Assembly: GCA_007922195.1 (NCBI GenBank)
Contig: ML682005.1
Span: forward strand, 31,031,042 to 31,095,041
Origin: Podocnemis expansa
Taxonomy: Eukaryota; Chordata; Testudines; Podocnemididae
DNA length: 64,000 bases
Direction: 5' to 3'
Shown here piece by piece: positions 34,294 through 47,496 of this stretch. Under the pieces are notes generated by a model. The model was given only the letters and a program-made list of their open reading frames with translations. It made no database searches and was not told where the DNA came from. Positions within the stretch are counted from its first letter, which is position 1, and every line of letters begins with the position of its first letter. The position numbers were made by a program, and so were the translations under genes.

Positions 34294-34887
34294 TGTTAGG
34301 GAAAAGTTAAGTTATTGGAAAGTTGAGCAAAGTTGATTAACAGGAGGCTGTAGTTGGCAGGGTGCCAGACTGGGCAGCATGCCAAGTAGCTAACTCTGCC
34401 CAGATACAGGGTGCCGTGTGCAAAATTAGTGCTGAGTGCAGCAGCCAGAGAAGGGCTGTGTGCACAACACAGAGACAAGGCGGGAAAATGACAGCCTTGC
34501 GGTTGGTTGGGAGACTTTATTTAAGCGAGAAACTCCTGAGGAAGGGTGCTGTCCTTCTGAGTGGCAGCCAGTGCCCTGTTTATTTGCACGGGGGTTGGAC
34601 TAAGAAAGAGGCCAGAAGAAATCCAGAAGACACGCTGACATCATGACCAGGAGGAGGAGAAGACGGCAACACCCATATCATTGCTTGCAGCCTCCACCAC
34701 AGACGATCAACTCTGACCTGAGTGAAGGCCAACCATAGCTATTGCGTCTGGGATGGTTGGACAGAGGGACACATGGAGGGAGGGAAGCTGGGGTAGGTGT
34801 TTAGTCTCATGTTTGATTTGTTTGTGAGCTTACAATAAACAAACTGTTGTTTTTACCAATCACTTTTTGATTGATCTCCCGGTAACA
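34294..34887 (+). mobile_element. solo LTR
   Basis: A 594-bp block beginning TGTTAGGG and ending CGGTAACA, the TG...CA inverted ends of an LTR. It has a TATA-like CTTTATTTAAGCGAG near 34515 and a polyadenylation signal AATAAAC near 34837, in the right order for U3-R-U5. No internal retroviral or Gypsy sequence is attached and I see no matching target duplication, so the solo-LTR call rests on ends and signals only. Confidence 0.55.
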
Positions 34888-35000
34888 GATCCAGCAGGGT
34901 CAAGTACCTGTTTTTAGCAAAATAGACAGCAGCCTTTTTGGCTAACAACTTGTTTTCTTATCTGAGAAGAAGAAAAAAAATAATTAACCAGCATCTAAAG

Positions 35001-35460
35001 CAGTGGTTTTCAACTACTGTGCCATAGCACACTAGTTTGCTATGAGAACTGTCCAAGTGTGCCAAGAAATTCTGTACAAAGCTAATGAAAATCAATGTAA
35101 AAAAACATTGTTTCACCTTAAACAATATTCTATCCAACCATAAATCTCACGAAAATTAATTATCAAATTAAAAGCAACTTGTTGGTCTTTCAGTTCTAAA
35201 ACATGACAATTCTAAACGCAGGTGGCCAAAGGGCAAAATTGAGATGACGTGCATTTTTTTCTGGTGGATTTAAAACATTAATGCATTTTATCTTTCTTTA
35301 GCTTGTTGTCTGCATTATGTTGCAAACCACTCTAGTAAGACCAGAACCATAGGAAATTTAAGTATATGAGCAATCAGTTTAGCTGAAAGAAGCAAGTATG
35401 CCCTGGAATTGTTTGTATCATTGAAGTATGCCCTGTTACTGAAAAGATTGGGAACCACTG
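35001..35460. mobile_element. hAT-type non-autonomous element
   Basis: Left end CAGTGGTTTTCAACTA; complement of the right end CAGTGGTTCCCAATC, the Charlie-type hAT terminus. The flanking octamers ATCTAAAG (34993-35000) and CTCTAAAG (35461-35468) are an 8-bp target duplication with one mismatch. The interior repeats TGTGCCAA-like and TATGCCCTG words and has no coding capacity. Confidence 0.85.
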
Positions 35461-35469
35461 CTCTAAAGA

Positions 35470-38400
35470 CCTGAAAGACAGCAGGACAGCTACTGCATTG
35501 CAAGTTTCTTTCATGAGGGAAAGAGATCCAGCCATACGCTGTGGAAGGAATTGAGTTTAGATACCTTCCCAAAGCTACTCAATCTACCAATAAAGACTGG
35601 ATGAATTAGCAGGTGTTTAAAGGAAATGCTGATGAGTTTTCCTAGCAGCAGGCACCTAATCTAATCCTTCATGGTGGAAGGAGCTATCTGGAAATCATAA
35701 GGAAAGCACTAAAGTGGAATTAATATTTGAGCAGAGCATTATGCTTGGATTTTCTTTTCTTCTCATCAACTTGTCTGAAGCAAGTTGCTCCTCATTGCAT
35801 TTACTGCACAAGGGAAGCTTTGCTGTATTAATGTCTGACCTTTCATCTTAAGAGGCTGGATGTGTACTATAAAGTAATCCTTCAGGGAGTGTGGAGATGC
35901 CAAAATCTTGAAAGTCTTTAGTTTCCTGGGAACCTTTTTGCTGGAGCAGAAAGAAAGTCTAGGGGAGGGCAATCACAGGCTACAGAAGAGAGTGGAAAGT
36001 TCTGTCACCTCATTCTATACATAGCTCCTGTTCATAATAAAGGTTTATCCTGACCCTGGTCTTCTTATCAGTAATATACTACAGGATACACTTTAGTTCA
36101 CAACAAAACAATACTGCTGTTTAAACTTTTGTTCAGCCCACTGCTGCTACTTAACTGTGTTTATTACAACATCACAGACAAGCTACTTGGAATAAAAGCA
36201 TTGCTTAAAGCACTCAGAACCTTGGAAGTGTCCCAGTCATCCATTTTTGGTTGCCAACCGTCCAGGATTGTCCTGGAATCTGAAGGAATTAAAGATTAAT
36301 TTTTAATTAAAAGATTATGTCATGATGAAATCTTCAGGAATACGTCCAACCAAAATTAGCAACCCTGCATTTACTGCATAAAAACGGCATAAAATATAAG
36401 CCTGATAACCAGGATATTATTTTCTGACACCAATATGATTCTGCTGGAGCCACAAATTCCTATGTCAATTCTCGTTTCAGATCTGCAGTTCTTTTATGAG
36501 GCTTTGCTTTGAAAAAAGGTCTGTGGTATTTGTCTTTGATCTCTAGGATTTAAATGCATGGCACCTATTCTAAAATGCGTATGACTTATTGCTGAGAGAC
36601 AATATGACTCACACACATTCCCTGATCATCCAGCTGAGGAGTTTACCTCTAATGTTGGTTTCAAACTGAAAATGCTGAAGTAGCACACTCTCATCTTTCA
36701 ATCAGTTATAGTAAAAAGGCAAGGTGCTTATTCTTTTTTGATTAATGACACTATTCAACAGCAACACTTGTGCATGCCCTACCCTGCCCTTTCTTCCATC
36801 TTAACTCACTTTCACCCAGACATAGCATCTTCTGTGAGGCAAGCACATCATTGTGGGCCATGTTGGATACATGCGCCTACTATTTGATCAGATGCACTCT
36901 TCGTTCTCCTGACCCTTGTTTCAGCCATAGCACAATTTTTCTACATCCAAGCACTTTCCCTCCCCTACTTCTCACCTCTGCCCTAGGTCCAATTGTACAG
37001 TCAGACAGAATGCAGCAACCAGGTTGTCTCGTCTTACTGCCCTTCTTTCAGTCATACAAACAAAGCTGTCCCTACATTATGGTGAATGGAGGCAACCACC
37101 TTGGCCCCCGTACTTTGCACTAGAACTGGCTTGGAAGCAAGCCATTGCTGCCAGGGGCCTAGCTTCCTGCTGAGACTGGGTGGGAAGAAGGTGACTGCTG
37201 CCCTTCTCCTAGCTGGGAGCAAACACTGAATGGGAGGTGGCAGCTTCAGCCCATCTCCTGACTGCACTTCGAGACCCAGTGAGAGAAAGGTGGCTTCATG
37301 TTGGGACCAGCTTGGCGATGAACAGTTGAAGCTACCTCCCAGCTATGCACTGGAAATGACTGTGAAGTGCCTGGCTGCTGCCAATGCCCCAGCTTTACCG
37401 ACCCCACAGCAGGCTAGGGACAGCCCTGCATACCAAGGACTGCAGTTTCCCTTCTCTACTTGCAATATAATCATCAGAGTTAAATGAGCACCATGAGTAT
37501 ATAAAAACAGGACCAAGAAGGAGAAGAAAGGGAGGAGCAACAATGTATGCTAAGGCCCAGTTTTCTTCCTGACAGTTGTGAGCACATTCTGTGCCAGCCG
37601 TTTATTACCCAGAAACCTAAGAACTACAAAACTGGGACTGTGCAAAACATTCCACACGCTTAGCAACACAAACAAAGTGTTGCTGTAAGTGCTTTAACAA
37701 AGTTATTACCATTGTCAATGGTGTTGTATAATCCTCATCATTTGCATCACATTTCAAAGTATTCTGAAGAAAAATAGTAACCCCTCTTTTTATTTGACAT
37801 TAAATTGTTGCAGACTGAAAACTGTCTGAGTCTTGCCAAAGGCTTACAGACAACACAGCACATTCTCAGCAAGGCCTTGCAAGTGCTTTCAGTGGATAAC
37901 AACAAAGAAAAACAATAATCCAGGTTCTCATTCCTTGTTCTTATGCCAGTGGGGAAATTCATAACTTTCCTTTCAGCCATTCTGAGTGGCTGCATGATGG
38001 AGATTTAAAAGGCCTGGGATATTTTTGAAATTTCAACAAAGGGAGAAATGACATCTTGATTCAAAGGTATACAGCAGTGTAGCTCTGCACACTGAAGTAC
38101 CTCCAAATCAGTTTTTTCCAGTCCTGATAAAGGCCGTAGTTATCATCTCAGATGGTTTCTAAGAGCACTAGCTTTGTCATAAGTTCTGAAAAGCATTTTT
38201 TTTTCCTGTCATGCCTGGCCAACTCAAACTTGGAATAACTCAAATTTTCAGTCCAATTCTGAACCCAAAAGACTTGAATGCAGTAGTGTAGGTAATGGTA
38301 AACACAGATAAAAGGGAGTTACTTCTTTCTTCTTCAGGGAATACAGAGTTGAGTTTACCCACTTCTTTTTTTTCCCATTACACTACTCCTTTAGCAGGTT

Positions 38401-38987
38401 TGAAAATAAACAAACAAAAAACATCTTCACCCATTGTTATGCAGTGAACACCAATTCCTACATTTTCAAATGACTACCGTTTTGCAGGTGCCTCAGATTA
38501 TGGGTGTCTTCAAAGGCTGGGGGATTCAGCACTTTCAGAAAATCAGGTTATTTAAAAGTTTACTTATTTGGTCACCCAAAATCACTAATCACTTCTGCAA
38601 ATTTAATCCACAGAATGTTTTAGGATTAAAATGAATTAAAACTATACATTTATTTTACCCACCATCTGTCTATTGGTTATTTTAAAGTTTTATACAAACA
38701 CTCCTCATCGTAGAATCTGAGAAGCTTCCATAAAAGTAGCAATGCTATGGCATTCGTGGAGTTTCTAGCTCTCTTCTCTTTCTTGGGTAAAAACTTGGTC
38801 AGAGTGGGATTTGTGTTTTAGATTTGTTATTTACTTTTCTGCATTTTTTAAAGGTGGCTAGTTTTTAACCCAAGCAGGTGGAATATTTTAATCACATCTC
38901 TCAAACTGATTGTGGACTGATTTTTACTATAAATCACATAAATAGCAGAATATTTTAAAAACTTTGTTGCCTGACTGCCTGTCTCCA
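35470..38987. other. no gene recognised
   Basis: 3.5 kb of mostly AT-rich DNA. Short frames near 36770-37490 occur on both strands without recognisable content. No SINE, LINE or MITE end was spotted. Confidence 0.35.
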
Positions 38988-39298
38988 AGGCTATATGTAC
39001 ACTTAGAATGCTAATTCGAACTGACTGAATTTGAATTAATCAATTTGACCTAATAATTATTAATTTGAATTCAGTCAGTTCAAATTAGCATGGCCACACT
39101 AGAAAATCCAGTTTGAGCTAGCAGGTCCATGGACAGGACTTGCTAGTTTGAATTGGAAGAGGGGCACATGGGAAGTATGGCAAGATGGCCCCCCAGAAAG
39201 GGCCACTGCCACAGCCAATCCTAAATAAGCAGGACGTTGCCTCAGCCCCCTACCCATTGGGGCTGGCAAAAGGCAGGGCGAGCCTGGGATTGCCTTAA
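38988..39298. mobile_element. left part of a Harbinger-type MITE or larger element, truncated
   Basis: Starts GGCTATATGTACACTTAGAA and carries the same TTTGAATT/AATTCGAA array and CATGGCCACACTAGAAAATCC-like block as the nested MITE at 3272-3470. After about 39155 it diverges into GC-richer sequence and is cut at about 39298 by the repeat below. No right end was found. Confidence 0.6.
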
Positions 39299-39505
39299 GA
39301 ACAAATCACTTAGAACACACATAAAACCAAATAGATTTCTAATGTCTAATACAGGCATGATACCTACATATAAACCATATAATCATTCTTAGCAGATTAT
39401 AGCTTTTCTACTGACACCAAACATGGCATATCACATATGGATTATTGAAAATATGAAATATTAAAGTGAAAGATAACCATGAACAGTCCCCTGGACCCGG
39501 ACAGT
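39299..39505 (-). repeat. second copy of the LTR-like repeat seen at 4313-4520
   Basis: On minus it matches the first 210 bases of the insertion in the Harbinger transposase: GGGGACTGTTCATGGTTATC-type start, ATTTCATATTTTCAATAATC, GGCATGATACCTACATATAAACC (complement), and AATAGATTTCTAATGTCTAA. Only this part is kept. The sequence between 39506 and 40840 shows no gene. Confidence 0.6.
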
Positions 39506-40844
39506 GTCACACGCCCAAGATTGATGCAGAAAGGTGGGGGGGTCACCTATACACTCCTGGATGCATCACAAAAGGGTTGAATTTGGATTTGCACTATTAC
39601 AGCTCTGAACAAGTTTCAAAGATTTTATGAAATGTCAGGTGCAAGGTACATTTTACATACTTTGGCAGAAAGTCACAAGAGTTAACATCATCATAAACCT
39701 TTATATACAGTAGCATAAGAGTGCTTTTTATCATTAGCTGTGTTATGCCTTCAATACAAATGGTTTGCCAGAGGACTAGAATGTCTAAGGCCCCTCTGGC
39801 TTTCTGAATATTTAGCCAGTTGTTTTTTGGTTTACCTCAGTGGTCTTAGTAGCACAGGATTTTAGTTTAATTACATCCTGGGGAGTTCAGAAACCTTAAG
39901 GTTAACCCCATCCTCCCAATCCTCCAGGGTAAGGTTTCTTTCTTTCCTTTGTCTTCTCTGGAAGTTTGAAAGCCTGGTCTCTCTGGTAACATTATCCATT
40001 GTCTGGCTAGGTGTCAGGGGCGTTGCTGGATAAGAAAAAGATCCGGGGCACAGGCCCAAGCCCCACCCTCAAATCCCACATGTTTGAAACATGCTGTGCT
40101 GGATGCATTTATATACCTGAAACAATTTAATAGTAATGGAGTTAATTTAAATAGCATAAACAATCTGCTGCACATGACTACCTGCTGGGCACTTCCTGGT
40201 GGTTGTACTGTGGAATTAGTCTCAACTGGTCCCTGCCACGTGCTCAGTGCTCCAACTGTTCCATGCTGAACTCTGGTCCTGAGTCCACTTTTAGGACATT
40301 AGCGCTATGGCTAAGTCCTCTAAGTCCACCCTTTCCAGAGTGAGGTTCCATCCGAGGGTTGCAGACACGAATTAAAGTCAACTAAAATTAAAGATGAGTC
40401 AATTAGGCAATAATTAAAGTCAACTTGAAGGTTGCAGGCACTAATTGAAGTCAATGACTAGTGAGCTTGCCCACATTTGACTGTCTAGGGGAGGGGCAAA
40501 GGCCCATCCTCGTCTCTGGGCCCCAGTTTCCCTCAATTGTGGCACTGTCTACCAGCTCCCACCAGTCTGTGTCTCAGTCTGCTTCCCCCACGGCTTCCAG
40601 TCACACACAGACCCTTAATACTGTGGAATCTAGCTGCTGTTCCTGACTCAAAAAGCCACTGGCCACACTGTCAATAAACTACACCTTTCTGTACAGGAAT
40701 GAATTCTTTAGTTTTCTGACACTGGTCAGAAATACACCTGAAACTGGCACTTTTTTTCTACTGGCACTTTTAAAGACTCATGACCCCCTCCCCTCATTTT
40801 CTAATTTCCTTGGAAGTGGGAATTCAACCACAAGAAGCTCTGCA
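39506..40844. other. no gene recognised
   Basis: Intergenic-looking. A short internal direct repeat of ATTAAAGTCAACT-like words lies near 40370-40460. No coding signal. Confidence 0.3.
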
Positions 40845-40928
40845 ATAAATACATTTGTTACTCTTTAAAGGTGCCACAAGACTCCTTACTTGTTTTGTTG
40901 AGCTACACTACACTAATGGCTAGCCCTC
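40845..40928 (-). repeat. truncated SINE
   Basis: On minus: a decayed head (complement of CACTAATGGCTAGCCCT), then CAAGTAAGGAGTCTTGTGGC and ACCTTTAAAGAGTAACAAAT. About half a SINE. Confidence 0.75.
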
Positions 40929-41796
40929 AAGAGCTTGTCAACAAGAGAAAGGCTAACTTTGTGTTTTACTGTCTGGTGTTCTTAAGCTGTGTATAAGAGA
41001 GCAAAAGAGAAGAGCAGAGTTAAATAGTACTTCCAGTCTGAAGAGTGGCAGTAAATAAATGATACTCAGTAATCAAACCAGTCTGATCTTACTGTTTGTA
41101 CCCCTACTTGCCCCACAAAGCCAAATCCAGTTGCACAGGATGTTGGATTCTTTTCTTTTGAGCACCATTGATAGAAATATGTAAAGGAACTGTTTTATTG
41201 TTTAAAGCCCTCCTATTTCCCTCCCCACACTTAAGCCAACTCCTAATACCCCCTCTCCCCCACCTTTGTCTATGGGATTTGTTGTGGCATGTTGCCTCAG
41301 GGGTCTTGTGAGATCATTGGTCACCAGCCACTTGCAGACTTGATTGTATTTTGTTGTCTTCTGTCTGGGGTGGCTCCTTCTGTTTGCTTTCATTGGAGAT
41401 GTCTGCATTGTTCAGCTATTTAGATGGTAATTCACAAACACACCTTGTTCACACATTTAAAAGAAAATATACAGCATAAGCCTAAACCAGATTTCATCAA
41501 GTATACAAAATGCAGTACAATGTTTAAGCAGGAGTTCCAAACTACCACTATGGAGTCTTGTTGGACATTGGTTATGTCTGTTATATGTTATTACAAAATT
41601 ATTTAACTTATGACACTGAAAGACATACACACAACATTAGCTAACATATACTTTAAAGGTAAATGTAATTCTTTGTCTGTCCCCCTACTTTATGTCTGTG
41701 CCCCACACAATTACTGAGAAATCAATCCAGGAAGAAGAGAGCCTTCACCCTCACACAGTGGTTAAAAAATAATTTGGTGGGCCCTGGAACCCTCTG
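40929..41796. other. no gene recognised
   Basis: AT-rich. 41760-41796 contains a piece of the dispersed repeat of 6290-7172 (AATTTGGTGGGCCCTGGAAC). Confidence 0.3.
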
Positions 41797-42530
41797 TAAA
41801 GGAAATTGCAAGGTGGAGTCATTTTGATTTGGAAGCTCTGTGTGAGAGGCTCTGTGTTTGCTAAGACATTAATTACAGAATGTATATCAAGTCATAGATA
41901 GTCAGAGAAGCTAGTGGCTTAGGGTTAAGGGTAAGAAGGTAGACTGTTTCTATAGATAATAAGGGTGATCCACAAATTTAGATTATAAGACAGTCCCTCC
42001 TGTCTGGACCCTGCTGGGAAGCTATCAACCTAGTCTGGTAAACAGGTTGACGGGGGCCAGGGTAGCCAAGGGGTCATAGGAGTCTGGCTACTCTCATTGG
42101 TCAAGGACAGTAGCTGTTACCCAAATAAGCTGTAAACAACAACAGAGGCGGGCTAAGTATATGCTGCCTATTAAGTATAATCTAATTGTGTAACCTGCAT
42201 ATTAAGAGTAGTAACACCATGTAGGGATTTTTAGGCATGATGTAACTTGTTGTTTTATGCATGAGCTTGTAGTATTATGTATACCATATTTTGCATGTTA
42301 GAAGGTATGTATGACCTGTAACCCCTATACTGGGGGTTCTTGCTCTGAGAGGCTAGCTTCTTTTTGCTTCTCTCAGATGCAGTTTCTTTTATTATTCAGC
42401 TGAATAATAAACTCTGAACCACACCTCATTCTCTGCTGAGTCTCAGCTGGGAATGGGCCTTCACCTTTGGGGAGGATTTGTGGTTTCTCTTTCCAGGTTG
42501 AGAACCCAGACCAGTTTTCCCCCACACCTC
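41797..42530 (+). mobile_element. LTR-like element
   Basis: Begins about TGTAAAGGAAATTGCAAGGT and runs to a region with AATAAA (42406-42411) and TCTGAACCACACC. It looks like an LTR with a polyadenylation signal near its 3' part. A 3' piece of the same element lies inverted at 42646-42822. No internal retroviral genes were seen, and its ends are uncertain. Confidence 0.5.
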
Positions 42531-42822
42531 CAAATAGGAGGGCTTCTTCCTGTATTGCCCAGACCCCCATCCAAGAAGCCATTTGCAACCACTTCTCAGC
42601 TCCCCCCTCAAGCTCCCTACCCCACCCATAACCCCCAGCCCATGCAGGTGTGGGGGAAACCACGAATCCTCCCCAAAGATGAAGGCCCGTTCCCAGCTGA
42701 GACTGGAATAAGCAGAGAACAAGGTGTGGTTCAGAGTTTATTATTCAGCTGAATAATAAAAGGAACTGCACCACAGGGAAGCAAAGAGAAGCTAGCCTCT
42801 CAGAGCAAGACCCCCAGTATAG
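42325..42822. repeat. large inverted repeat with nested 22-bp palindromes
   Basis: Left arm 42325-42530 and right arm 42646-42822 are reverse complements with few differences: CTATACTGGGGG, CTTGCTCTGAGAGGCTAGCT, TAAACTCTGAACCACACC and GGGGAGGATT-GTGGTTT. The right arm lacks about 30 bases present near 42500 in the left. The spacer of about 115 bases is a piece of the 6290-type repeat (GCCATTTGCAACCACTTCTC). Each arm also contains a perfect 22-base palindrome centred on TTCAGCTGAA (42389-42410 and 42738-42759). Confidence 0.85.
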
Positions 42823-43079
42823 TTCCATGAAGATACCATGAGCTTTGGTACATTGTGATTGCCCGTGTTCTGGTCTCTGGCAGCACAACTCAATGCGAGC
42901 ATTATACCAAGGGTTCCCACAGCTGACACCAGTACCTAGAAGGTCTATTAGTTTTGGCATCTAAGCTCTGGAAAGCCAGCAAGTGGTTGTGTGTCCTTTA
43001 TAGATCCATCCTGCCCATTCCTTCTCCTAGCCCACTTGTATTCTCTGTAAATCCTGAATGTACCAGAGTGTCTCCAAAA

Positions 43080-43390
43080 TATCTAAAGGCAGGAGTGTTG
43101 CTGCCCCAGGGAAGGACCTGGGGCAACGGTCCAGACCCCACCACTGAATGCAGGCCATGCCCCTGGCTGGGGACAGGGCAGGGAGTGGCAGCTGTGGCCA
43201 CGGGGCCACCTGGCCTAGGAAAGGGCCGGAAGTGGCCACTGCAGCAAGCAGCCAGGCCCTGGATCTCCAGCCAGATCTGGCCAGAGACCGGGAGAGGCAG
43301 GAGCCCTGCCAGGACCCGGAGAACTGGCCCCAGGATTCGGGGCACGGGCCCCATGTGCCAGGCGCCAGTGATGCCCCTGTCTAAAGGGTG
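43080..43390. repeat. GC-rich block
   Basis: A short GC-rich stretch in AT-rich surroundings (GGCCACGGGGCCACCTGGCC and similar). Frames are Pro/Gly/Arg-rich on both strands, as expected from composition. It may belong to the same GC-rich repeat type as 22600-23045. I do not support a gene. Confidence 0.35.
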
Positions 43391-45295
43391 AGGGGAAAAG
43401 GGGCTGTAAAATCAGCTGACTCCTCCCTGACCTTCCTCTAAGGAAGGATTGATTAAGAGACAGAGATTTGAGGAGGGTGGCTGTAAGTATTCATAAATAG
43501 GAAATGTATATTTCCACACCACTATTTAAGGGAACCTATCATTTATACATCTGGATAAACCTCTTTGATTTCAGCCAGTAAAGCTGCATAAACTTACATT
43601 GATGTCAGATTTACACACGTCTTTACTAGCAAGTAAAGTGAAAAATTTAATTGGCTGTATGTTTTGTAAAACTGCTTTAGAATTTTGTCTTATACATGTT
43701 TAGATTAAAATGATTTATGCAGGTCATAATTTACACATGTACAAAACTCATGCAAATCATGCACAGTTTAGTATTTAAACTTAATTTTTCATGCATTGCA
43801 AGAACGAAACCAATTCCAGAACTCCCAGTTGGACTCCAGAAACCCTTAAGCTACCTTGTTTGCAGCTTTCTTGTTGATTCAGTTGCTCACTCTGCATATG
43901 GAGTCTCCAGTCTCTCTGTCTCATTAATAAACATTAAATATTCTAAGAAAACTCCAATTGCCCATTAGATGGAAGCATGGAACTCTCAGTATTTCAATTC
44001 CATACGTTAAACACATCATTTTCTTCCCCTTCCTGCCCTGGCTGCCCTGTCATCTATTCTCCATTCTTCCCTGGAGCACTGGATTTCATATCACCACCAC
44101 CCACAGGTTTCGCTAAATCACTTTGGCTCCTAGGAGCTTAACTTACTGTCCTCCCTGTCGCGTCAGGTTTAATCACTGTTACACCACCCCTTGTCCACGC
44201 TCTCACAGTGCATTCAGATTAATCACCATTTTTTAGCCCCTTCTCAATCCATCCCGTTGCTCCTTATAACTCTGCTTTCTTAAAGAAAAAGCTAAGTTGA
44301 AAAATAAAATAAATGTTGTCTTCCTGATTCTCTCTGTACACCTGTGTCTATGTAAAGCCCCAACGTGGTTTAAATTATACTTAAAACCAAAGGTGGTTTA
44401 AATTATACACTTTGCATTGCTTTGATGTAGTGCCTGTAACACTGAGGCCCTACAATTTTCCTATGACAAAATATATATGAAAGTCTACAAAAATATATAC
44501 AGAACAAAATGCAAGCTTGAAAATTATGAATTTTGCCTTGCATTCAGGCAGCAATGTGCATAAATTTTGCTTATATTTTTGACAGATGCTGTACTTATTT
44601 GCCACCTTCCTCGCTTCCCCCCCACCTTCCTCATCTGCATCTAATTCTGCCAAGTCATCAAATTTCCCAAGTACTTACCTTTCATATGCAGTGTATAGCA
44701 GCTCAAAAGTGGACTTGCAACAGGTTCAGCTGCTCTGTTAGTGAGGATAATGATCTCCACTGAGGTTTGTTTGATGTCTTCTGAATCAGCGAAACTTTCT
44801 CCTCTCAGTAGTAGTTATCCTTCAAAATAAAAGGCTGTCAATGCACAGCACCTCCATAAAAATGGAAATGTTTAGGATAATACTTCACCCTAAATACTGA
44901 TGCTCATAAATATGTCAGAGAGAGTCATTTTAACTTCAAACAGACCTGGGAGAGTCCTCATGCTGAAGGACATCTGAATGTTTCATAGGACATTGTAACC
45001 TAATATGATTCTTGACAAAATTCTGTAAAAACTGAGATGGTTATTCTAGAACAGATGGGCAATGAAGTTGTGCAGTTTTATGAAGTTAGCAGCAATGAAA
45101 ATCTTAAAAGTTTTATAGTCATGAACATTGCTCTTATTTCAGTTCCTTTCAATTAGCCAATAGCCCAATATCCAGAATAAGGAATTAACGTGACTAAAAT
45201 CCCAGAAGTCAGCTGGTCATCTGGCTCATGCAGTATTCCTGAGCTGTGCGTGGAAGCACAGAGCTTCCTCATGTGATGTTACTTAATAGAATGTG
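43391..45295. other. no gene recognised
   Basis: AT-rich. A 16-base direct repeat GTGGTTTAAATTATAC occurs at about 44367 and 44394. Nothing else noted. Confidence 0.35.
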
Positions 45296-45479
45296 AAACA
45301 AACAAGTAGTCCTGTGTCACTTAATTAACAAATTTATTTATTGCATGAGTGCTTCTAAGAGTCTGATGAAGTGGGATTTTCTTCCATGAAAGCTCATGCA
45401 ATAAACAGTTATTCTTTAAGTGCCACAGGATTCCTTGTTTGTTTTGCTGATCTAGACTAACATGGCTACCCCTTTGGAA
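45296..45479 (-). repeat. SINE with fold-back left arm
   Basis: On minus from 45479: GTTCCAAAGGGGTAGCCATG head, GGAATCCTGTGGCACTTAAA, TTTATTGCATGAGCTTTCAT and AAAATCCCACTTCATCAGAC. At the left a plus-strand partial copy (AAACAAACAAGTAGTCCTGT, GTCACTT, AACAAATTTATTTATTGCAT, GAG) is joined head-to-head in the middle, so the whole block can fold on itself. Confidence 0.8.
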
Positions 45480-47496
45480 CTTAATAGAATGTGGGTTTAT
45501 AGTATACAATATTCGAAGCTGAACAGTGAGTACATTCGCAGAAATCCATAGTGATATGCAGAAAGACAATGGTCCATGCATTACCGTCCTGTGGATGACA
45601 GACCAAAAAAAAGCACAGCTAACATGGGCAATTTAGCAGCAAGTGGCATACAGTTGCTCATGTTTTCAGAGAAGGGCATCAGCTCTTGCGTGTGGCCCAG
45701 TCTGGCATTCTCCAGTGGAATATGGACAGGCACATACCCATTATGTGGAAACATGGAACATGCAGTGTTTTAATTCTATGCTTTCAATGCTTCCTTCACT
45801 GTATTTTCTTCCCTTGCCTGTACGGTCATCTCTTTTCTAGTCTTCCCCAGAGCAGGGGGTTCCATTGTTCTCATATCACCCTTAACATGCAGTATTCCCC
45901 AGTGGTATATGGTCAATGCATGGCTTACCCAGTAATGTTAGGCACAAACGATGGTCCAAAAGGGGTCTACCCAGAAGGGAGGCAATTGGCACAGTATGGC
46001 TTGTGTAAAGAATCCTCAGTGAAAGCATCATCAAGACAGAGCATAACCAACAGGTACACTCTTTTGGGGAACTGGTAGGCACTCCCAATGTGTTCATTGC
46101 CCAGGGGAGGAACAGAGAATGGTTGATTATTTAGAAATGTGTGAATTTTTTCACCTATATATTTCATTCATCCATGTGCTATCCTCAAGCTAATCACCAT
46201 GACTATTCATTGGTTATGTGTAGTACAGGTCACTTTAATCATACAGTATTTTTTTTCTTTTTGATTACATGAGTGAAACTTTTATACAAGTAGGGAAAAC
46301 AGAGATTCCTACATGGTTTGCAAGAGTGTCTGGTGCAAACCTTATTTTGCAAATAGTCATATAACTTCTTTTCCTACAAAATTCTGATAAACAAAATTAT
46401 TATTTGACTTTTTTTCAGAAAAACAGCTTGAATATCATCAAATTGAATTCACAGTTACCATCCAAATAAATATTTAAAAATATTTCCTCCATCTCCTCCC
46501 CCTCATGGTCTTACCCCACCCTAGTGCTTAGAGTTCCCTTATCTCTTTTACAGTAGAGAATGGATTTGGATTATGCTTCCTGTATTGCAAATCTGAGCAT
46601 TTCTCAGGTAGATTATTTGCTTGCAGTATGTTTTTTTCATAATAAAACAAGCAAATGGCTAATTAATTATGTGCTCACATACCCATTGACAATTCTTTCT
46701 AGTATCCTCTTGAAGGAAGATAGAGCTTTGTCCTTCTGATGTATATAGTGAATCCCATATTATCATAAAACTAGTCACCTGACAGCTAAGAAAGTGGATC
46801 AGTCCAGATGGAATGTTTAAGAAGGTGTTACAAAACTTCTCCACAATACAGAGCAGGAGACTGTGAAATTTAAGAATTTTTAAATAGGGAAAGTTTCTAA
46901 TTCCATGAAAGTTCTGTTCCAAAGATAGAAAGTCTAATGCTGAATGAAGAGTCAGTTGATTAAAGTCCTAGGTACAGGGGGACAATTGAAAAGTGCAATT
47001 TGTGTTTTTCTGTTGAGCTTCCTCTCACTTACATATACACTAGCTCACATCAATATATTTGTACAAGACTACATGCACAAACAAAACATGTTGTTAATGA
47101 CAGCTACAGATAAGGTTATATTAAAGACTTCCATTATAACTTCTGTTTTCAGATAGTGGTACTGCAGGTTTCTGAAAAAAAATCATATGACCAGATTCGG
47201 ATAACCATACTTAAATTGAGTTTCTCATTAGTGTAAGCACATCCCCTTTGACTTTGCTAGGACTATATATGGAGAAAGATGCTGCCCGTGATAAATAAAA
47301 GTATCAGAATCTGGTCTCGAGTTTGAGGCTACCACAATACAATGACAAAAGGAAGCTGATCATATGGGTCACTAAGAACACACAAAAACACTGAAATACA
47401 TTTGCTAAATATACATCTATGCTTAAAAATGTAAGTTAAACAAGGCAGCTGGAATCTATACTCTTTATATCAGGAAATATTAATTAAAGATGTTGG
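45480..47496. other. no gene recognised
   Basis: AT-rich DNA. Three partly overlapping frames near 45576-46078 have no recognisable content. Confidence 0.3.

Noticed and set aside
42954..43391. 145-residue frame in the GC-rich block at 43.1 kb
   Set aside because: Compositional Pro/Gly/Arg frame. No splice or start context, and the opposite strand is equally open.
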